From contig NZ_JAPZVR010000002.1 of the NCBI RefSeq assembly GCF_027622855.1, positions 514,681 to 578,680 of the forward strand: a stretch of DNA of 64,000 nt, written 5' to 3'. Source of the stretch: Glycomyces algeriensis. Its GTDB lineage: Bacteria > Actinomycetota > Actinomycetes > Mycobacteriales > Micromonosporaceae. Below the pieces are notes generated by a model. It was not told the DNA's origin. It did not search any database and saw only the letters and a list, made by a program, of their open reading frames with translations. A program made the position numbers and the translations under genes. Of this stretch, positions 33,035 to 42,162 are shown piece after piece. The first letter of the stretch is position 1, and each line of letters opens with the position of its first letter.

Positions 33035-35224
33035 CTAGTGCATCATGCCGCGGCGGGCGAACATCTCGCGCACCTCGCGCAGCGCCGAGTCCACTTCAGC
33101 CTCGAAGTACCCGCCCTGGACCAGGGAGAACTGGCTCGTGTCGAGTTCGCGGTCCGAGAGCGGGACCGGGTTGCGCCCGGTCATCGCCGCGGAGACCGCG
33201 TCGAACATCTGGTCCACCTGGCTGGGGTCGTAGCCCGAGCCGAAGCGGCGCGGCTGGAAGGCCCGGCGCATCTGCTCCAGGCGCTGCACGTCGTCCGGGG
33301 TGAACGGGGAGTCGGACGCCCGCATCTCGGTCGTCATCTCCTCGCGGCCGTGCCGGCCGGGGGCCTCGAACGCGCCGCGGCCCTCGTACGGGTTGCGGCG
33401 GCCGAAGTCCGGCGGGGTGGCGGCGCCGCGAGGGGCGCCCTGCTGGCCGAACCCCGGGTCTGACGGGGGCGCGGGCGGAGCGCCCTGCGGTCCGCCTTGC
33501 GGTCCGAACGCGCCGTGGTCGGCGGGACCGGGAGGCGGTCCCACGGGAGCGCCGAAGCCGCCCGTCGGCTCGTGCTGCGGGCCGCGGTCGAAGCCCTGCT
33601 GCAGGGGCGGGCTCGGTGCGGCCGCGCGGCGGCCGTATCCGGTGTCCTCCGGCGGCTGCTGTCCGAACCCGCCGCCCTGGCCGTACTCGCGGCCGCGCGG
33701 GGCGCCGCCGTACGGGTCGGACTGCTGCGGCTCGGGGCGGCCCATCGGGTTCTGGCCCATGCCGTTCACGAGGTTCTGCGGGATCGCCTGGGTCGGTGCC
33801 GCGGGCGGCATCGGCTCGGGTTCGGGCTGGCTGTAACGGCCGGCCTGCGGGATCGCGCCTGACGGCGGGCCCTGGTGGCCGCCCTGCATGGGCGGCTGCT
33901 GCTGCATCGGGGGCTGCTGCGGCATGCCGCGGCGGCTCCCGGTGTCGCTGAACTCGTCGTCGTAGGCCGCGCCGAACCCGGGCGCGGGATCGGGAGCGGA
34001 CCGTCGGCCCTGGCCGTAGACGCCCGGGGCGTCGTTCGGACCGAAACCGCCGGGTGCCTCGTTCGGCGCGAAGCCGCCCGGGGCGTCGTTCTGACCGAAC
34101 GGGCTCGGGATGTCATTCGGACCGAAGCCGCCGCGACGCGGGTCGGACTGCAGCGGAAGCTGCTCGGTGGCGCCGTGCGGGATCGGCCCGGCCTGCGGGC
34201 CGTCGTGCATCGGCATCCCGGCGCGGGGCACCGCCTGCGTCGGCGGGGCGAAGTCGCCCCGCACCGGCTCGGGACCGCGCGGGGCGCCGTACTCGTTGCC
34301 GAAAGTTGCAGGCTCGGGAGCGCCGTACTCATTGCCGAAACCGGCGGGCTCAGGAGCGCCGTACTCGTTCCCGAAGCCGGCAGGCTCGGGCGCGCCGTAC
34401 TCGTTGCCGAACCCGGCGGGTTCAGGCGCGCCGCCGCGCGGGCCGAAGCCGTTGCTGCCGTTGGCACCGCGCTGCCCGCCGAAGTCGCCTTGACCGGGCC
34501 CGAAGTCGCCCTGGCCGCCGCGTCCGAAGTCGCCTTGGCCGGGTCCGAAGTCGTTCGGGCCGCCGCGACCGAAGTCCTGGCCGGCGCCGTTGCGCTTGGC
34601 GAACGGGTCGTCGTAGTCGTCGTCGGGGGGACCGGCGAGGAAGCCGAAGCCCTCGTCGTCGCCGCCGCGCAGGTCGCCGAAGCCCTCGTTGTCAGGGGGC
34701 GGGGGAACCGCCGCACCGCGCGAGGCGCCGCGTCCGCGGCCGACCGGTTCGGGAGTGGGAGGGGGCGCCATTTCACGGGCGCCCATCATCTCGTGTGCGG
34801 GGATCGCTTGCGTCGCAGCGGGAATGACCTGCGTCGCCTGGGGTTCGGGGGCGCGCCGCGACCCGGGGCCCGCCTGCATCGGCGGAGGCTCATCGAATTG
34901 ACGGCTTGCAAGCTGCCCCGAAGAGGCAGCGCCGACCTCGGCCTTCCCGTAGTCGGGGGCGGGTGCGGTGCCGAGGACACCGCGCTCCTCGAGCTCGGCG
35001 AGCTGGCGCGCGACCCGGTCGAGGTAGACGTCCACCTGCCACTCGTCGTAGCCGCCGAAGCGGACCCTGAAGACGACGTCGTCGACCTCGTCGGCCGACA
35101 CGGGGCTGCCCACCGGCTCCCCGGCGAGGGTCGCCTCGACGCGGTCGAGGAACGCATCGACCTCGTCGACCTTGTAGCCCCGGCTCAACGCCCGGCGCCG
35201 GAACCGGTCACCATGACTCGCCAC
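33035..35224 (-). CDS. DivIVA-domain protein with a long Gly/Pro-rich repeat linker
   Basis: A protein of about 729 residues with DivIVA-type motifs at both ends. At the N-terminus are FRRRALSRGYKVDEVDAFLD and VRFGGYDEWQVDVYLDRV; at the C-terminus are PRRFGSGYDPSQVDQMFDAV and LVQGGYFEAEVDSALREV. The 500 residues between are disordered, rich in Gly, Pro, Gln and Ala, and contain four PAGFGNEYGAPE repeats. DivIVA proteins mark curved membrane at poles and septa; the bivalent layout suggests a scaffold or tether, which is inference. GTG at 35224 is preferred, and TTG at 35230 is an alternative. It is located next to rlmN. Confidence 0.8.
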   Translation of the reverse strand: MASHGDRFRRRALSRGYKVDEVDAFLDRVEATLAGEPVGSPVSADEVDDVVFRVRFGGYDEWQVDVYLDRVARQLAELEERGVLGTAPAPDYGKAEVGAASSGQLASRQFDEPPPMQAGPGSRRAPEPQATQVIPAATQAIPAHEMMGAREMAPPPTPEPVGRGRGASRGAAVPPPPDNEGFGDLRGGDDEGFGFLAGPPDDDYDDPFAKRNGAGQDFGRGGPNDFGPGQGDFGRGGQGDFGPGQGDFGGQRGANGSNGFGPRGGAPEPAGFGNEYGAPEPAGFGNEYGAPEPAGFGNEYGAPEPATFGNEYGAPRGPEPVRGDFAPPTQAVPRAGMPMHDGPQAGPIPHGATEQLPLQSDPRRGGFGPNDIPSPFGQNDAPGGFAPNEAPGGFGPNDAPGVYGQGRRSAPDPAPGFGAAYDDEFSDTGSRRGMPQQPPMQQQPPMQGGHQGPPSGAIPQAGRYSQPEPEPMPPAAPTQAIPQNLVNGMGQNPMGRPEPQQSDPYGGAPRGREYGQGGGFGQQPPEDTGYGRRAAAPSPPLQQGFDRGPQHEPTGGFGAPVGPPPGPADHGAFGPQGGPQGAPPAPPSDPGFGQQGAPRGAATPPDFGRRNPYEGRGAFEAPGRHGREEMTTEMRASDSPFTPDDVQRLEQMRRAFQPRRFGSGYDPSQVDQMFDAVSAAMTGRNPVPLSDRELDTSQFSLVQGGYFEAEVDSALREVREMFARRGMMH
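34284..34427. repeat. Four 36-bp tandem repeats inside the DivIVA-domain gene
   Basis: Units begin at 34284, 34320, 34356 and 34392, each containing GCGCCGTACTCGTTGCCGAA or a close variant. They encode PAGFGNEYGAPE on the minus strand. Units differ mostly at third codon positions, so the protein sequence is kept under selection. Shorter repeats of QGDFG and of NDAPGGF-type units flank them. Confidence 0.85.
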
Positions 35225-35245
35225 TACCAAGCCACCCTTCTCCGC

Positions 35246-36394
35246 CTAATCCTCGGCGCCAGAGGCGCCGAGCGGCTTCGCACCGGCGCGGCCGGGCGTG
35301 CCGGCCTCCCGGACCGAAGCGGCCAGCTGCCCGCAGGCGCCGTCGATCTCTTGGCCGCGCGTATCGCGCACCGTCGTGGACACACCCGCGGCTCGCAGCC
35401 GCCGTACGAACTCCGCTTCGACCGGCTTGGGACTGGCGTCCCAGCGGCTTCCCGGAGTCGGGTTCAATGGAATCAGGTTGACGTGCACGAGTTTGCCCGC
35501 GAGCAGCTTCCCGAGGAGGTCCGCCCGCCAAGGCTGGTCGTTGACGTCCCTGATCATCGCGTACTCGATCGAAACACGACGTTTCGTCACCCGAGCGTAC
35601 TCCCAGGCCGCGTCGAGCACTTCGGCGACCTTCCAGCGGGTGTTGATGGGGACGAGCTCGTCGCGCAGCTCGTCGTCGGGGGCGTGGAGCGAGACCGCCA
35701 GTCGCACCGGCAGGCCCTCCTCCGAGAGCTTCTTGATGGTGGGCACGAGGCCGACCGTGGAGACGGTGACGTTCCGGGCCGAGATCCCGATCCCGTCGGG
35801 CACCGGCTTGGTGATGAGGTGCAGCGCGGACTTGAGTCGCGCCCAGTTCGCGAGAGGCTCGCCCATGCCCATGAACACGATGTTCGAGAGCCGCCCCAGA
35901 CCGCGCTCCTCGGCGAGCCGCGCGGCGGCGACCACCTGGTCGACGATCTCGGCGGTGGTGAGGTTGCGGTCGAGGCCGCCCTGGCCGGTGGCGCAGAACG
36001 GGCAGGCCATGCCGCAGCCGGCCTGCGAGGACACGCACGCGGTCACCCGGTCCGGGTACGCCATGATGACGCTCTCGACGAGCGCGCCGTCGTAGAGGCG
36101 CCATACGGCCTTGACGGTCCGGCCGTCGTCGCACGAGTCGACGCGCACCGGGCTGAGCAGCTGCGGGAGCAGCGCCTCGCCGATGGCCTCGCGCGCGGCG
36201 GCGGGCAGGTCGGTCATGAGGGACGCGTCGCCGACGTGGCGGCCGAAGTACTGCTGTCGCAGCTGCTTGGCGCGGAAGGCGGGCTGTCCGATCTCGGAGA
36301 GGACGGACTGGCACCCGGCCAGGTCGAGGTCGGCGAGGTGCCGCGGCGCAGCCTTGCGGGGGCGCGGTTCGGTCAACGTGAGTGCTACAGACAT
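35246..36394 (-). CDS. rlmN: 23S rRNA (adenine2503-C2)/tRNA methyltransferase RlmN
   Basis: A radical-SAM enzyme that methylates C2 of A2503 in 23S rRNA and A37 of some tRNAs. The 382-residue protein has the cluster motif [15 protein letters not shown] (CxxxCxxC), GMGEPLANW and the C-terminal catalytic Cys in [11 protein letters not shown]. The ATG at 36394 gives the normal length. It follows cdsA in the rpsB-tsf-pyrH-frr-cdsA-rlmN order seen in many actinobacteria. Confidence 0.96.
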   Translation of the reverse strand: MSVALTLTEPRPRKAAPRHLADLDLAGCQSVLSEIGQPAFRAKQLRQQYFGRHVGDASLMTDLPAAAREAIGEALLPQLLSPVRVDSCDDGRTVKAVWRLYDGALVESVIMAYPDRVTACVSSQAGCGMACPFCATGQGGLDRNLTTAEIVDQVVAAARLAEERGLGRLSNIVFMGMGEPLANWARLKSALHLITKPVPDGIGISARNVTVSTVGLVPTIKKLSEEGLPVRLAVSLHAPDDELRDELVPINTRWKVAEVLDAAWEYARVTKRRVSIEYAMIRDVNDQPWRADLLGKLLAGKLVHVNLIPLNPTPGSRWDASPKPVEAEFVRRLRAAGVSTTVRDTRGQEIDGACGQLAASVREAGTPGRAGAKPLGASGAED

Positions 36395-36494
36395 GTCACG
36401 ACCTAGTCTCGCATGACAGGACCGGAACCCGCCAACCCCGGATCATGGAATTCACCCCGGGCCCTCCTTGTACGGATACACCAATCAGGACACA

Positions 36495-37421
36495 TCACCC
36501 GAGCAGGTAACGGAACCACACGTAAGCCACTGGGGCGACCATGAGGATCGAGTCGAGCCGGTCCATGACCCCGCCATGGCCGGGAATGAGATTGCTCATG
36601 TCCTTGATGCCGAGGTCCCGCTTCAGCAGCGAGACGGACAGGTCCCCCAACGTAGCGGCCAGCGCGACGCACACGCCGAACGCCACGCCCAACGGGAAGG
36701 GCACGTCGAAGAACAGCCACAGGGTGACGGAACCGCCTATGGCGGCGGCCACGACGGATCCGCCGAGGCCCTCCCAGGACTTCTTGGGGCTGATGCGCGG
36801 GGTCATCTGGTGGCGCCCGAACAGGACGCCGGCGGTGTAGCCGCCGGTGTCGGAGCAGACGACGGTGAACAGCGCGATGATGACCTGCGCGGCGGCGCCG
36901 TCGATCCAGCGCGCCGAGTCGTTGTCGGCGTTCGCGAGCAGCATGATGAACCCGGCCAGGAAGGGGACCTGGACGAGCAGGAGCGCGGAGGCGGCGGTGT
37001 CGGTGCGGTAGCCGGTGGCGCCTTCGGAGAGGCGCCACACGAACAGTGCGGCCACGCCGACGGCCGTGCCGAGCAGGAGGCCGGTGGCGCCGCCGAACCA
37101 GGCGAGGACCACGATGAGCGCGCCGGCGGCGGCCAGCGGGATCACCGGGACGTTCCGGCCGCCCTTGTGCATCGCGGTGCCGGTCTCCCAGCAGGCGACG
37201 GCGACGGCGATGACGGCGACGCCGAGGAAGGCGGTGGGCCAGATCAGGAGCGAGGCCAGGACGACCGCGGCCATGCCGAGCCCGGCGCCGATGGCGACGG
37301 GGAGGTTGCGGCCGGCCTTGGGCTTGCGGTCGTCGGGGTCGGTCTCGGCGGCGCCGGGCCCTCGCCCGTCCGGCGACGGTTGCGGGCGACGGCCGGGCGG
37401 TCCGTCGGGAAGGGCGTTCAT
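36495..37421 (-). CDS. cdsA: Phosphatidate cytidylyltransferase CdsA
   Basis: It makes CDP-diacylglycerol from phosphatidate and CTP, the branch point for phospholipid synthesis. The 308-residue membrane protein has about eight helices and the family signature LGDLSVSLLKRDLGIKDMSN followed by PGHGGVMDRLDS. Its N-terminus has a 40-residue Pro-rich tail. The ATG overlaps the frr stop by one base (TGATG), so the two are coupled. Confidence 0.95.
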   Translation of the reverse strand: MNALPDGPPGRRPQPSPDGRGPGAAETDPDDRKPKAGRNLPVAIGAGLGMAAVVLASLLIWPTAFLGVAVIAVAVACWETGTAMHKGGRNVPVIPLAAAGALIVVLAWFGGATGLLLGTAVGVAALFVWRLSEGATGYRTDTAASALLLVQVPFLAGFIMLLANADNDSARWIDGAAAQVIIALFTVVCSDTGGYTAGVLFGRHQMTPRISPKKSWEGLGGSVVAAAIGGSVTLWLFFDVPFPLGVAFGVCVALAATLGDLSVSLLKRDLGIKDMSNLIPGHGGVMDRLDSILMVAPVAYVWFRYLLG

Positions 37422-37978
37422 CAGATCTCGAGCAGCTCGGACTCTTTGGAGCTCATGAGCTCGTCGACGTTCTTGACGAAGCGGCCGGTGAGGTCGTCGA
37501 GCTCCTTCTCGCCCGAGTGGCCCTCGTCCTCGGAGACCTCGCCGTCCTTGACGGCCTTGCCGATCTCGTCCTTGGCCTTGCGGCGGACGTTGCGGATGGC
37601 GATCTTGGCGTCCTCGCCCTTGGTCTTGGCGACCTTGATCATCTCGCGGCGGCGCTCCTCGGTCATGGGAGGCAGGTTCAGGCGCAGCTGGGTGCCCTCG
37701 TTGGAGGGGTTGACGCCGAGGTTCGAGTTGCGGATCGCGTCCTCGATGTCCTTCATCTGGGAGGCGTCGAAGGGCTTGACGATGACCATGCGCGGCTCGG
37801 GGATCGCGATGGAGGCGACCTGCGGGATGGGGGTGGGCGCGCCGTAGTAGTCGACGGTGATCCGGTTGAACATTGAGGAGGATGCGCGGCCGGTGCGAAT
37901 GGCGGCGAATTCCTCCTTGGCGTGCTCGATGGCCCGCTCCATCTTCTCCTCGGCTTCGAGGAGGGTGTCGTCAATCAC
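37421..37978 (-). CDS. frr: Ribosome recycling factor
   Basis: RRF splits post-termination ribosomes together with EF-G. The 185-residue protein shows the standard features: [52 protein letters not shown], and the C-terminal [17 protein letters not shown] helix. The start is GTG. It precedes cdsA with a one-base overlap and follows pyrH after 129 bp. Confidence 0.97.
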   Translation of the reverse strand: MIDDTLLEAEEKMERAIEHAKEEFAAIRTGRASSSMFNRITVDYYGAPTPIPQVASIAIPEPRMVIVKPFDASQMKDIEDAIRNSNLGVNPSNEGTQLRLNLPPMTEERRREMIKVAKTKGEDAKIAIRNVRRKAKDEIGKAVKDGEVSEDEGHSGEKELDDLTGRFVKNVDELMSSKESELLEI

Positions 37979-38107
37979 GGCTTTCTCACATTCTCTCGCG
38001 GCCTGACAGCACTTCTGACCGTACCGTCCCGGCGGCGTGGCTCGGTGGCGTGGATGTCGTCGGACGCGGCCTGTCTGTCCCTTGCGGGCGGCCGGCGTCC
38101 GCGCGGG

Positions 38108-38833
38108 TCAGTCGTCGGCGGCGTGGATGAGGGTGCCGAGCTGTTCGCCGATGATGGCGCGGCGGAGGTTGCCGTCGTCGTCGGCGCCGAAGACGAGCAT
38201 CGGCAGGGCGTTGTCCTTGCAGAGGCTGAAGGCGGCCTGATCGACGACCATGAGCTCGCGCTTGAGGGCCTCGTCGAAGGTGATGTCGTCGAGTCGCTGG
38301 GCGTCGGGGTCGGTGCGCGGGTCGGCGGTGTAGACGGCGTCGACGCCGTTCTTGCTGACGAGCACGACCTGCGCGCCGATCTCGAGGGCGCGCTGGGCGG
38401 CGACGGTGTCGGTGGAGAAGTACGGCATGCCGGCGCCGGCGCCGAAGATGACGACGCGGCCCTTCTCGAGGTGGCGGATGGCGCGCAGCGGCAGGTAGGC
38501 CTCAGCGACCTGGGCCATGGCGATGGCGGTCTGGACGCGGGTGTCGACGCCTTCCTTCTCCAGGAAGTCCTGGAGGGCGAGGCAGTTCATGACGGTGCCG
38601 AGCATGCCCATGTAGTCGGCGCGGGCGCGGTCCATGCCGCGGCGCTGGAGTTCGGCCCCGCGGAAGAAGTTGCCGCCGCCGACGACGATGGCCACTTGGA
38701 CGCCCGCGGCGACGCCGGCCGCGATCTGGCGCGCGACGGCCTGGACGACATCGGGGTCGACGCCGACGGCGCCGCCGCCGAAGGCCTCACCTGACAGTTT
38801 CAGCACGACCCGGCGGTACGTGTCTTGACTCAT
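38108..38833 (-). CDS. pyrH: UMP kinase PyrH
   Basis: It phosphorylates UMP to UDP using ATP; it belongs to the amino-acid-kinase fold and is hexameric. The 241-residue protein starts at ATG 38833 with GGGGAG four bases upstream. It carries [12 protein letters not shown], the [10 protein letters not shown] loop and the [19 protein letters not shown] segment. Confidence 0.97.
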   Translation of the reverse strand: MSQDTYRRVVLKLSGEAFGGGAVGVDPDVVQAVARQIAAGVAAGVQVAIVVGGGNFFRGAELQRRGMDRARADYMGMLGTVMNCLALQDFLEKEGVDTRVQTAIAMAQVAEAYLPLRAIRHLEKGRVVIFGAGAGMPYFSTDTVAAQRALEIGAQVVLVSKNGVDAVYTADPRTDPDAQRLDDITFDEALKRELMVVDQAAFSLCKDNALPMLVFGADDDGNLRRAIIGEQLGTLIHAADD

Positions 38834-38981
38834 GGCACTCCCCTGCTCTGACGTGACCCTGGCGGCTGCGCTGCCGTTGACCGTACTGCCCGCGCCGGGC
38901 CGCGCTCGCTCCGGCCGCGGTGGCGGCCTGGCGTGCGGCGGCGCTCGAGGGCGCGGGCGCTGCTTTCTCCGGGCATGGAAC

Positions 38982-39007
38982 GGGGCGGCGGCCTGCGCCG
39001 CCGCCCC
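38982..39007. terminator. GC-rich hairpin downstream of tsf
   Basis: GGGGCGGCGGC and GCCGCCGCCCC form a perfect 11-bp stem with a CTGC loop, about 50 bases past the tsf stop on the minus strand. It probably ends the rpsB-tsf transcript before pyrH. Confidence 0.65.
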
Positions 39008-39058
39008 TTTCCGTGCTCACGGCTGGAGCCAGTGTAGTCCGCGCGTGCGGGCTACTTG

Positions 39059-39871
39059 CTAGTCCAGGCCGACTTCGTAGCGGATGAAGCCGGTGACCTC
39101 GGTGCCCGCCTCGGCGAGCACCTGGGACACGGACTTCTTGTTGTCGAGGACCGAGGTCTGCGAGAGCAGGGCGAAGTCACGGAAGTAGGCGTTGACCTTG
39201 CCTTCCACGATCTTGTCCCAGGCGCGCTCGGGCTTGCCCTCTTCCTTGGCGGTCTCGAGTGCGACGCGCTTCTCGGCCTCGATGATCTCGGCCGGGACCT
39301 CGTCGCTGGTGAGGTACTTCGGACGCATCGCGGCGGCCTGCATGCCGACCTGGCGGGCGGCTTCGGCGTCACCGGTGTACGAGACGATGATGCCGACGGC
39401 CGGCGGGAGGTCGGCGGCCTTGCGGTGCATGTAGACCGCGACGTCGCCTTGGAGCGAGCCGACGCGCCCGAGGGCGAGCTTCTCGCCGAGCTTCACCGAC
39501 TCCTCGGCGATGACCTCGGCGACGGCCTTGCCGTTCAGCTCGGCCTTGGCGAAGGCCTCGGCGTCCGCGGGGCGGACCTCGTCGGCCAGCTCGACCAGCG
39601 TCTGGGCGAGCTCGATGAACGCGCCGTTCTTGGCGACGAAGTCGGTCTCGCACAGCAGCTCGAGCAGCGTGTTGCCGGACTGCGCGACCAGGCCCTGGGC
39701 CGTGGTGCGCTCGGCGCGCTTGCCGACGTCCTTGGCACCCTTGATGCGCAGGGCCTCAAGGGCGGCGTCGTAGTCGCCGTCAGCCGCTTCGAGGGCCTTC
39801 TTGACGTCCATCATCCCGGAGCCGGTGGCTTCCCGGAGCTTCTTGACGTCAGCCATCGTGAAGTTGGCCAT
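39059..39871 (-). CDS. tsf: Elongation factor Ts
   Basis: EF-Ts is the nucleotide exchange factor for EF-Tu. The 270-residue protein has the UBA-like N-terminus ([22 protein letters not shown]) and the core EF-Tu contact [11 protein letters not shown]. The start has GGGGAG upstream. It is eleven bases after rpsB, the universal pairing. Confidence 0.97.
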   Translation of the reverse strand: MANFTMADVKKLREATGSGMMDVKKALEAADGDYDAALEALRIKGAKDVGKRAERTTAQGLVAQSGNTLLELLCETDFVAKNGAFIELAQTLVELADEVRPADAEAFAKAELNGKAVAEVIAEESVKLGEKLALGRVGSLQGDVAVYMHRKAADLPPAVGIIVSYTGDAEAARQVGMQAAAMRPKYLTSDEVPAEIIEAEKRVALETAKEEGKPERAWDKIVEGKVNAYFRDFALLSQTSVLDNKKSVSQVLAEAGTEVTGFIRYEVGLD

Positions 39872-39882
39872 TGCTCCCCTTC

Positions 39883-40731
39883 TTACTTCTCGTCTTCGAC
39901 GGTCTTCTCGCCGGACGGCTCGACGACCTTCACGGACTCTTCGGTGTTCTCTGCGGCCTCGACGGCGGCTTCGGTCGCGTCGGTCGAGAGCAGTTCCTTC
40001 TCCCAGTCCGCGAGCGGCTCGCCCTCGCCCTTCTCGACCTGGCCGCCGGAGCGGGCCAGCAGGCCCTCGGCGACACCGTCGGCGATGACCTTGGTCAGCA
40101 GGGCGACGGAGCGGATCGCGTCGTCGTTGCCGGGGATCGGGAAGTCGACCTCGTCGGGGTCGCAGTTGGTGTCGAGGATCGCGACGATCGGGATGCCGAG
40201 CTTGCGGGCCTCGTCGACGGCGATGTGCTCTTTCTTGGTGTCGACGATCCAGATCGCGGCCGGGGTCTTCTCCATGTCGCGGAGGCCGCCGAGCGTGCGC
40301 TCGAGCTTGTCCTTCTCGCGCATCAGCTGGAGCATTTCCTTCTTGGTGCGGTTCGCCGCACCGTTGGCCTCGATGATCTCGAGTTCCTTGAGGCGCATGA
40401 GGCGCTTCTGGATCGTCTGGAAGTTGGTGAGCATGCCGCCGAGCCAGCGGTGGTTCACGAACGGCATCCCGACGCGCAGGGCCTGCTCGGAAACGGCCTC
40501 CTGGGCCTGCTTCTTGGTGCCCACGAACAGGACCTCGCCGCCCTCGGCGACGACGTTCTTGACGAAGTCGTGGGCCTTGACCGCGAAGTCGACCGACTGG
40601 CGCAGGTCGATGATGTAGATGCCGTTGCGGTCGGTGAGGATGAACCGCTTCATCTTCGGGTTCCAGCGACGGGTCTGGTGACCGAAGTGCACGCCGCTCT
40701 CGAGGAGCTGACGCATAGTGACAACCGACAC
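39883..40731 (-). CDS. rpsB: 30S ribosomal protein uS2
   Basis: A component of the 30S subunit. The 282-residue product begins [20 protein letters not shown] and has [10 protein letters not shown], the [14 protein letters not shown] segment and an acidic C-terminal tail. GTG at 40731 is preferred since AAAGGAA lies eight bases upstream and the family usually starts five residues before MRQLLE. It is the first gene of the rpsB-tsf operon and divergent from the M23 peptidase gene. Confidence 0.96.
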   Translation of the reverse strand: MSVVTMRQLLESGVHFGHQTRRWNPKMKRFILTDRNGIYIIDLRQSVDFAVKAHDFVKNVVAEGGEVLFVGTKKQAQEAVSEQALRVGMPFVNHRWLGGMLTNFQTIQKRLMRLKELEIIEANGAANRTKKEMLQLMREKDKLERTLGGLRDMEKTPAAIWIVDTKKEHIAVDEARKLGIPIVAILDTNCDPDEVDFPIPGNDDAIRSVALLTKVIADGVAEGLLARSGGQVEKGEGEPLADWEKELLSTDATEAAVEAAENTEESVKVVEPSGEKTVEDEK

Positions 40732-41115
40732 GGTTGTATTCCTTTCGTTCCCTGGTTCATTCGCGGGAGGCGCCCGAAGTCCGGGCGTCCCGCGCCTGGC
40801 GCTCGCCTCCGGCGATCTGCAACCGGGAAGTCCCGGACCTGGGAGATCGCTAGGGCCGGACCGCATCCGTCGCAGTGCGCCCCTGCAGGGCGTGCGATGG
40901 AGGTCGGGCCGCGGCGAGCGCGCGAAGTCGGTTCAGGGCGCAAGGGCCCCGTACCGCTCCGATCAGTGTACTCAAACCCCCGTGCGCACTACGAACGCGG
41001 TGGACCGCAGTGACAGACGCAATCGCCGCTCGCATCAAACCCGGCATGCCGAAACACACTCGGGTTCCGATACCTCGTGAACCAGACGAGCAGGTCGCAA
41101 CCCATCCGAACAAAG

Positions 41116-41124
41116 TTATCCACA
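41116..41124 (+). promoter_or_regulatory. Single DnaA-box sequence
   Basis: TTATCCACA, a perfect DnaA-box consensus, lies in the 444-bp intergenic region between rpsB and the M23 peptidase gene. Only one copy is seen, so it is not an origin; it could bind DnaA as a regulator or be chance. The remainder of the region shows no gene. Confidence 0.3.
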
Positions 41125-41175
41125 GGCAGAAAACTTTCTGTTGCCGATACCGGGCACCCCGGTCAGCATTGAGTC

Positions 41176-41730
41176 ATGCGACAACTACACAAAGCAATCG
41201 TCACCAGCCTCATAACCGCATCACTCCTGGCCGCAGCCGTCATCGCCGCCCCCGCGCTCGCCAAGGCCGAACCGCCCGCCCCCGAGCAATCCGCCACGCA
41301 CGGACCCTGGCGCTCCCCCGTCGGCACCCTCGACCTCCTCACCCGCTTCGACCCGCCGCCCGAACCATGGCTCCCGGGCCACCGCGGCGTCGACCTCGCC
41401 GCGGAAACCGAACTCCCCGTCACCGCCGCAGGCGCGGGCACCGTGGTCTTCGCAGACGACCTCGCCGGACGAGGCGTGGTCAGCATCGTCCATGACAACG
41501 GCCTCCGCACCACCTACGAACCGGTCGAACCCCTCGTCGCCGCCGGCGCCACGGTCACTGCGGGCCAGACGATCGGACACCTCCAACCGGGCCACGACTC
41601 CTGCCCCGGCCGGACCTGCCTCCACCTCGGCCTCAAGCGCGGCCCGCTCTACCTCGACCCGATGCTCCTCTTCGGCGCCGGCAAGGTCCGCCTGCTCCCC
41701 CGCCCCGGCCGAGCGGAGGCCCGACCGTGA
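41176..41730 (+). CDS. Secreted M23 family peptidase
   Basis: A 184-residue exported zinc peptidase of the lysostaphin/LytM fold. It has a signal peptide (residues 1 to about 31, with an AxA site near ALAKA), then the metal-site motifs HRGVDLAAE (HxxxD) and HLGLKRG. Such proteins cleave peptide cross-links in peptidoglycan or act as regulators of amidases. The stop codon overlaps the yraN start (GTGA). A peptidase gene next to rpsB is a common actinobacterial arrangement. Confidence 0.88.
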   Translation: MRQLHKAIVTSLITASLLAAAVIAAPALAKAEPPAPEQSATHGPWRSPVGTLDLLTRFDPPPEPWLPGHRGVDLAAETELPVTAAGAGTVVFADDLAGRGVVSIVHDNGLRTTYEPVEPLVAAGATVTAGQTIGHLQPGHDSCPGRTCLHLGLKRGPLYLDPMLLFGAGKVRLLPRPGRAEARP

Positions 41731-42158
41731 ACCCGCCCGCCTCCATCGCCGCACCGCCCGCGCAACGCCACGAGACTCCGCCACTGCCGGACCCCGTGAA
41801 CCTGAGACGGCTCAGCCCGCACCAGCTCGGCCGGCTCGGCGAACGGCTCGCCGCCGCCCACCTCCAGCGCGACCGCATGCAGATCCTCGCCCGCAACTGG
41901 CGCCACCGCCTCGGCGAACTCGACCTCATCGCCCGCACCGCCGACACCGTCGTCTTCTGCGAGGTCAAGACCCGTCGCTCCGACCGGTACGGCGGCCCGC
42001 TCGGCGCGGTCGACGGCGACAAGCTCCACCGGATCGAGAAGCTCGCCCGCGCCTGGCTCAAGCAGCACTGCCGCACCGACCAGCCCTGGCGGATCGACCG
42101 CCTCGCCCTCACCGTCACCGGCCGGCGGCGACTCGCACTCGAACACCGCCAAGGGGAC
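41727..42158 (+). CDS. yraN: YraN family (UPF0102) endonuclease-like protein, no in-frame stop
   Basis: A protein of about 144 residues with the restriction-endonuclease-like core LGRLGERLAAAHLQRDRMQI, GELDLIARTADTVVFCEVKTR (Glu, Asp and E-x-K catalytic pattern) and the C-terminal IDRLALTVTGRRRLALEH. Function is unknown but may be in DNA processing, as it accompanies comM and dprA. GTG overlaps the peptidase stop by four bases. Oddity: the family ends within a few residues of LEH, but here no stop codon occurs. The frame is open to 43091, reading comM in a second phase. The stop was probably lost. The coordinates cover the supported part. Confidence 0.7.
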
Positions 42159-42162
42159 CGCC

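Noticed and set aside
41116-41124. Possible replication origin from a perfect DnaA box
   Set aside because: Only one box, no AT-rich unwinding element and no dnaA/dnaN neighbours; kept only as a low-confidence site.
40732-41175. tRNA or small RNA gene in the rpsB upstream region
   Set aside because: No cloverleaf or conserved structured RNA could be recognised by eye; a covariance search would be needed.
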